Of a stretch of 64,000 nucleotides of DNA, positions 62,264 through 64,000 are shown piece by piece (the first letter of the stretch is position 1; each line of letters starts with the position of its first letter). A model generated the notes under the pieces. That model had not been told where the DNA came from. It did not search any database and saw only the letters and a list, made by a program, of their open reading frames with translations. The position numbers and the translations under genes were made by a program. The DNA comes from Methylobacterium sp. PvR107 (GTDB taxonomy: Bacteria > Pseudomonadota > Alphaproteobacteria > Rhizobiales > Beijerinckiaceae): contig NZ_JAFIBW010000001.1 of assembly GCF_017833295.1 (NCBI RefSeq), positions 2,866,001 to 2,930,000 on the forward strand. The letters are read 5' to 3'.

Positions 62264-63145
62264 ATGACGGGCGCGGCGACGATTTCGGGGCCTGAGCGCG
62301 AGCGGATTGCCGCCGTGCTCGCCGAGATCGCCTGCGCGGCGGGCGAGATCCTGCGCCGCTATCATCGGGGTCCCTGCCCGCATGCCCTGAAGGCCGACGG
62401 CTCCCCCTCGAGCGCCGCCGATGTCGAGGCCGAGGACCTGATCGTCGCCGCCCTCGCCGGGCAATTCCCGGGCATCGCGGTGGTCGCGGAGGAGCGCGCG
62501 CAGGGCGGCGAGCCCGCGGGACGGCCGGCCGAAACCTTCTTCCTGGTCGATCCCCTGGACGGCACCCGCGACTTCCTCGCCGGGACGCCGGATTACTCGG
62601 TCAACATCGCCCTGGTGGCGGGCGAGCGTCCCGTGGCGGCGGCCCTCGCGGCACCGGGCCTCGGCCGGGTCTGGTGGGCGGGCCCGCGCGCCCTCGAGGC
62701 GCCGGTGCTCGAAGGGCGGCCGGGCGCGGCGCGGCCCGTCCACGTGCGCGCGGCGCCGGAGGCCGGCCTGCTCGCCCTGGGCAGCCGCCGCCACGGCGAC
62801 GCCGCCTCGGACCTCTGCCTCGCCGCCCTGCCGGTGCTGGAGACGCGTCAGGTCGGCTCCGCCGTCAAGTTCGGCCTGATCGCGGCCGGCGAGGCCGACA
62901 TCTATGTGCGCTGCGGCCCGACCATGGCTTGGGACACCGCCGCGGGCGATCACCTCGTCGCGGCCGCCGGGGGCTGCGTGGTGGTGCCGGGCGGCGGCCC
63001 GATCCGCTACGGGCGGCAGGGGTCCGACCACCGCAACGGCCCGTTCGCGGCGCTCGGCGACCCGACCCTGGCGCCCCGGCTCGCCCTTCCCGCCCGCGCG
63101 GCCGGCCCAGCCGCGGTCCCGCAGCTCAGCGCGGCGCGTCCCTAG
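62264..63145 (+). CDS. cysQ: 3'(2'),5'-bisphosphate nucleotidase / inositol-monophosphatase family
   Basis: The 293-residue protein has the metal-binding motifs of the FIG family: AVVAEERAQGG, FLVDPLDGTRDFLAGTPDYS and WDTAAGDHLVAAAGG. This fits CysQ, which removes 3'-phosphoadenosine 5'-phosphate in sulphur metabolism. The ATG at 62264 has a good GGGAGGG site. It follows glnE by 88 bases in the same direction. Confidence 0.88.
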   Translation: MTGAATISGPERERIAAVLAEIACAAGEILRRYHRGPCPHALKADGSPSSAADVEAEDLIVAALAGQFPGIAVVAEERAQGGEPAGRPAETFFLVDPLDGTRDFLAGTPDYSVNIALVAGERPVAAALAAPGLGRVWWAGPRALEAPVLEGRPGAARPVHVRAAPEAGLLALGSRRHGDAASDLCLAALPVLETRQVGSAVKFGLIAAGEADIYVRCGPTMAWDTAAGDHLVAAAGGCVVVPGGGPIRYGRQGSDHRNGPFAALGDPTLAPRLALPARAAGPAAVPQLSAARP

Positions 63146-63662
63146 GCGGGACGTCCTGCAGGCTGCGCAAGGCCGGCCAGGCCGCCTCCGCCTGCCGGGC
63201 GAGGTCCGGATCCGTCAGGAAGCGGCCCCGGCGCTCGGCATCGCGGAACAGGTAGAGGCGCTCGCCGATCACCGCAAAGACCAGGGGATCGGACTCCACC
63301 AGCCGGCCCTCCAGGATCCCGGCGGCGTCGAAGCCCCCGAGCCTCGGCGCGTAGACCGCCGGCTCGTCGCGGAACGCCGCCCGGTTGGCGCCGCTGGCGA
63401 AGCGCCAGACCCGCCCGCCCCAGGTCAGCTCGAACCGCGCCGCCCCGGCGAGAGGGCCGCCCTCCAGGAAGTAGCTGACCGGGTCGAAGCCGTTGAGGGT
63501 CAGCAGCTCGATCCGCGTCCCGACGGGCTCCGCCCGTCCCGGCGCGGGGAGGGCCAAGGCTGCGGCCAAGGCGGCGGCCAAGGCGGCGATCGGCGCGATC
63601 GTGCGGGCCAGCCCCCGCCTGCGCGGCGCGCCGGGTGCGGGGTCGGGACGCGTTAACCACAT
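63126..63662 (-). CDS. YHS-domain exported or anchored protein
   Basis: The 178-residue protein has a hydrophobic N-terminal segment (RTIAPIAALAAALAAALALP, signal or anchor) and a YHS-type domain (LTLNGFDPVSYFLEGGPLAG, FASGANRAAFRDEPAVYAPR), a small fold often bound to metal. The ATG at 63662 follows GAGGGA. The 3' ends of this gene and cysQ overlap by 20 bases on opposite strands. Confidence 0.8.
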   Translation of the reverse strand: MWLTRPDPAPGAPRRRGLARTIAPIAALAAALAAALALPAPGRAEPVGTRIELLTLNGFDPVSYFLEGGPLAGAARFELTWGGRVWRFASGANRAAFRDEPAVYAPRLGGFDAAGILEGRLVESDPLVFAVIGERLYLFRDAERRGRFLTDPDLARQAEAAWPALRSLQDVPPRDAPR

Positions 63663-63823
63663 CTTGCGAATTCCCTCAGAAGCTGGTCCGAGTCCTCCAC
63701 CCGGGCCTCGGCGGGACCGAGCCTGGCCGGATGACAGTGCCCGGGCCGCTGTCGGCGCGCTGGGGCAGGAGCGACACAGGTCCATCGCACGAACCGTTAA
63801 TCGAACCGGGCGAGGAGACAACG

Positions 63824-64000
63824 ATGACGGCACGAGACGTTCGCGGCACCGACCGCCGCCACCTGCTGCGCACGGGCCTCGCCCTGGCGCTCGGCACCCC
63901 GCTCGCCGGCCTCGGTACCGTGGGCGCGGCCCTGGCGGCCGGTGAGGATCTCGACACGCCCGAGACCTTCCGCCCCGGCGAGGTGGTGGAATCGGGCCAC
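63824..64000 (+). CDS. DUF1134 family exported protein, cut by window edge
   Basis: The first 59 codons are visible. A twin-arginine-like signal peptide (MTARDVRGTDRRHLLRTGLA, cleavage near ALAA) is followed by DLDTPETFRPGEVVESGH, which is how DUF1134 proteins (periplasmic, lipid-binding fold) begin. GAGGAG precedes the ATG. It continues past the end of the window. Confidence 0.75.
   Translation, partial: MTARDVRGTDRRHLLRTGLALALGTPLAGLGTVGAALAAGEDLDTPETFRPGEVVESGH

Noticed and set aside
59121..62267. 1048-residue plus-strand frame overlapping glnE
   Set aside because: Out-of-frame shadow of glnE with arginine/proline-rich composition.
1..64000. CRISPR array, prophage or insertion sequence
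   Set aside because: No regularly spaced repeats, phage structural genes or transposase-like reading frames were found on either strand.

Overview
The window is GC-rich, densely coded DNA from an alphaproteobacterium, most likely a Methylobacterium/Methylorubrum-type member of the Hyphomicrobiales. This rests on the gene set rather than on any database search: several HWE-type sensor kinases, a NepR/EcfG general-stress pair, a Ros/MucR regulator, ChpT next to a chemotaxis operon, an Omp25-like porin, many very small proteins, and dispersed GC-rich palindromes between genes.

Layout. 1-9.7 kb: a cut HWE sensor kinase, small proteins, a ketopantoate-reductase-like oxidoreductase, then a D-glutamate module (dgcN, dgcA), a type III ornithine decarboxylase with a long structured leader, and two GNAT acetyltransferases. 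10-18.5 kb: a chemoreceptor, a polysaccharide flippase, a housekeeping string (tag, HD hydrolase, phosphatase, xseB, dxs) closed by a strong terminator. 18.9-27.6 kb: NUDIX, CYTH, small proteins, a broken HWE kinase, a solute-binding protein, an MFS transporter, a broken SDR dehydrogenase, a VOC protein and a short ribosome hibernation factor. 27.7-34.9 kb: outer-membrane protein and a set of small envelope or stress-type proteins around a MucR regulator. 35.5-40.3 kb: an HWE kinase coupled to a receiver protein, then the relics of three genes (PIG-L deacetylase, methyltransferase, CelD-type acetyltransferase) and an FAD/NAD(P)-binding protein. 41-47 kb: small proteins, a hemerythrin protein, tRNA-Thr(TGT), and an accessory stretch with direct repeats, a cloverleaf-shaped inverted-repeat element and two exported hypothetical proteins. 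47.3-52 kb: nepR-ecfG, isochorismatase-like hydrolase, asparaginase. 52.1-58.8 kb: chpT-cheA-cheW-cheY-cheB-cheR on the minus strand. 59-64 kb: glnE, cysQ, a YHS-domain protein and the start of a DUF1134 protein.

How the genes work together. The che operon, the chemoreceptor at 10.1 kb and the HWE kinase/receiver pairs make this a signalling-rich region. ChpT sits directly upstream of cheA, which puts a cell-cycle phosphotransferase next to a chemotaxis hub. NepR and EcfG form a partner-switch stress module, but no PhyR is in view. dgcN/dgcA and the decarboxylase suggest use of D-glutamate and polyamine synthesis. glnE modulates glutamine synthetase.

The most unusual signals are the cloverleaf-like element at 45229-45340, the relic gene cluster at 37.4-38.9 kb, the decarboxylase leader, and the dispersed repeats. 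I did not find a defence system, CRISPR array, prophage, transposase or clear secondary-metabolite cluster.
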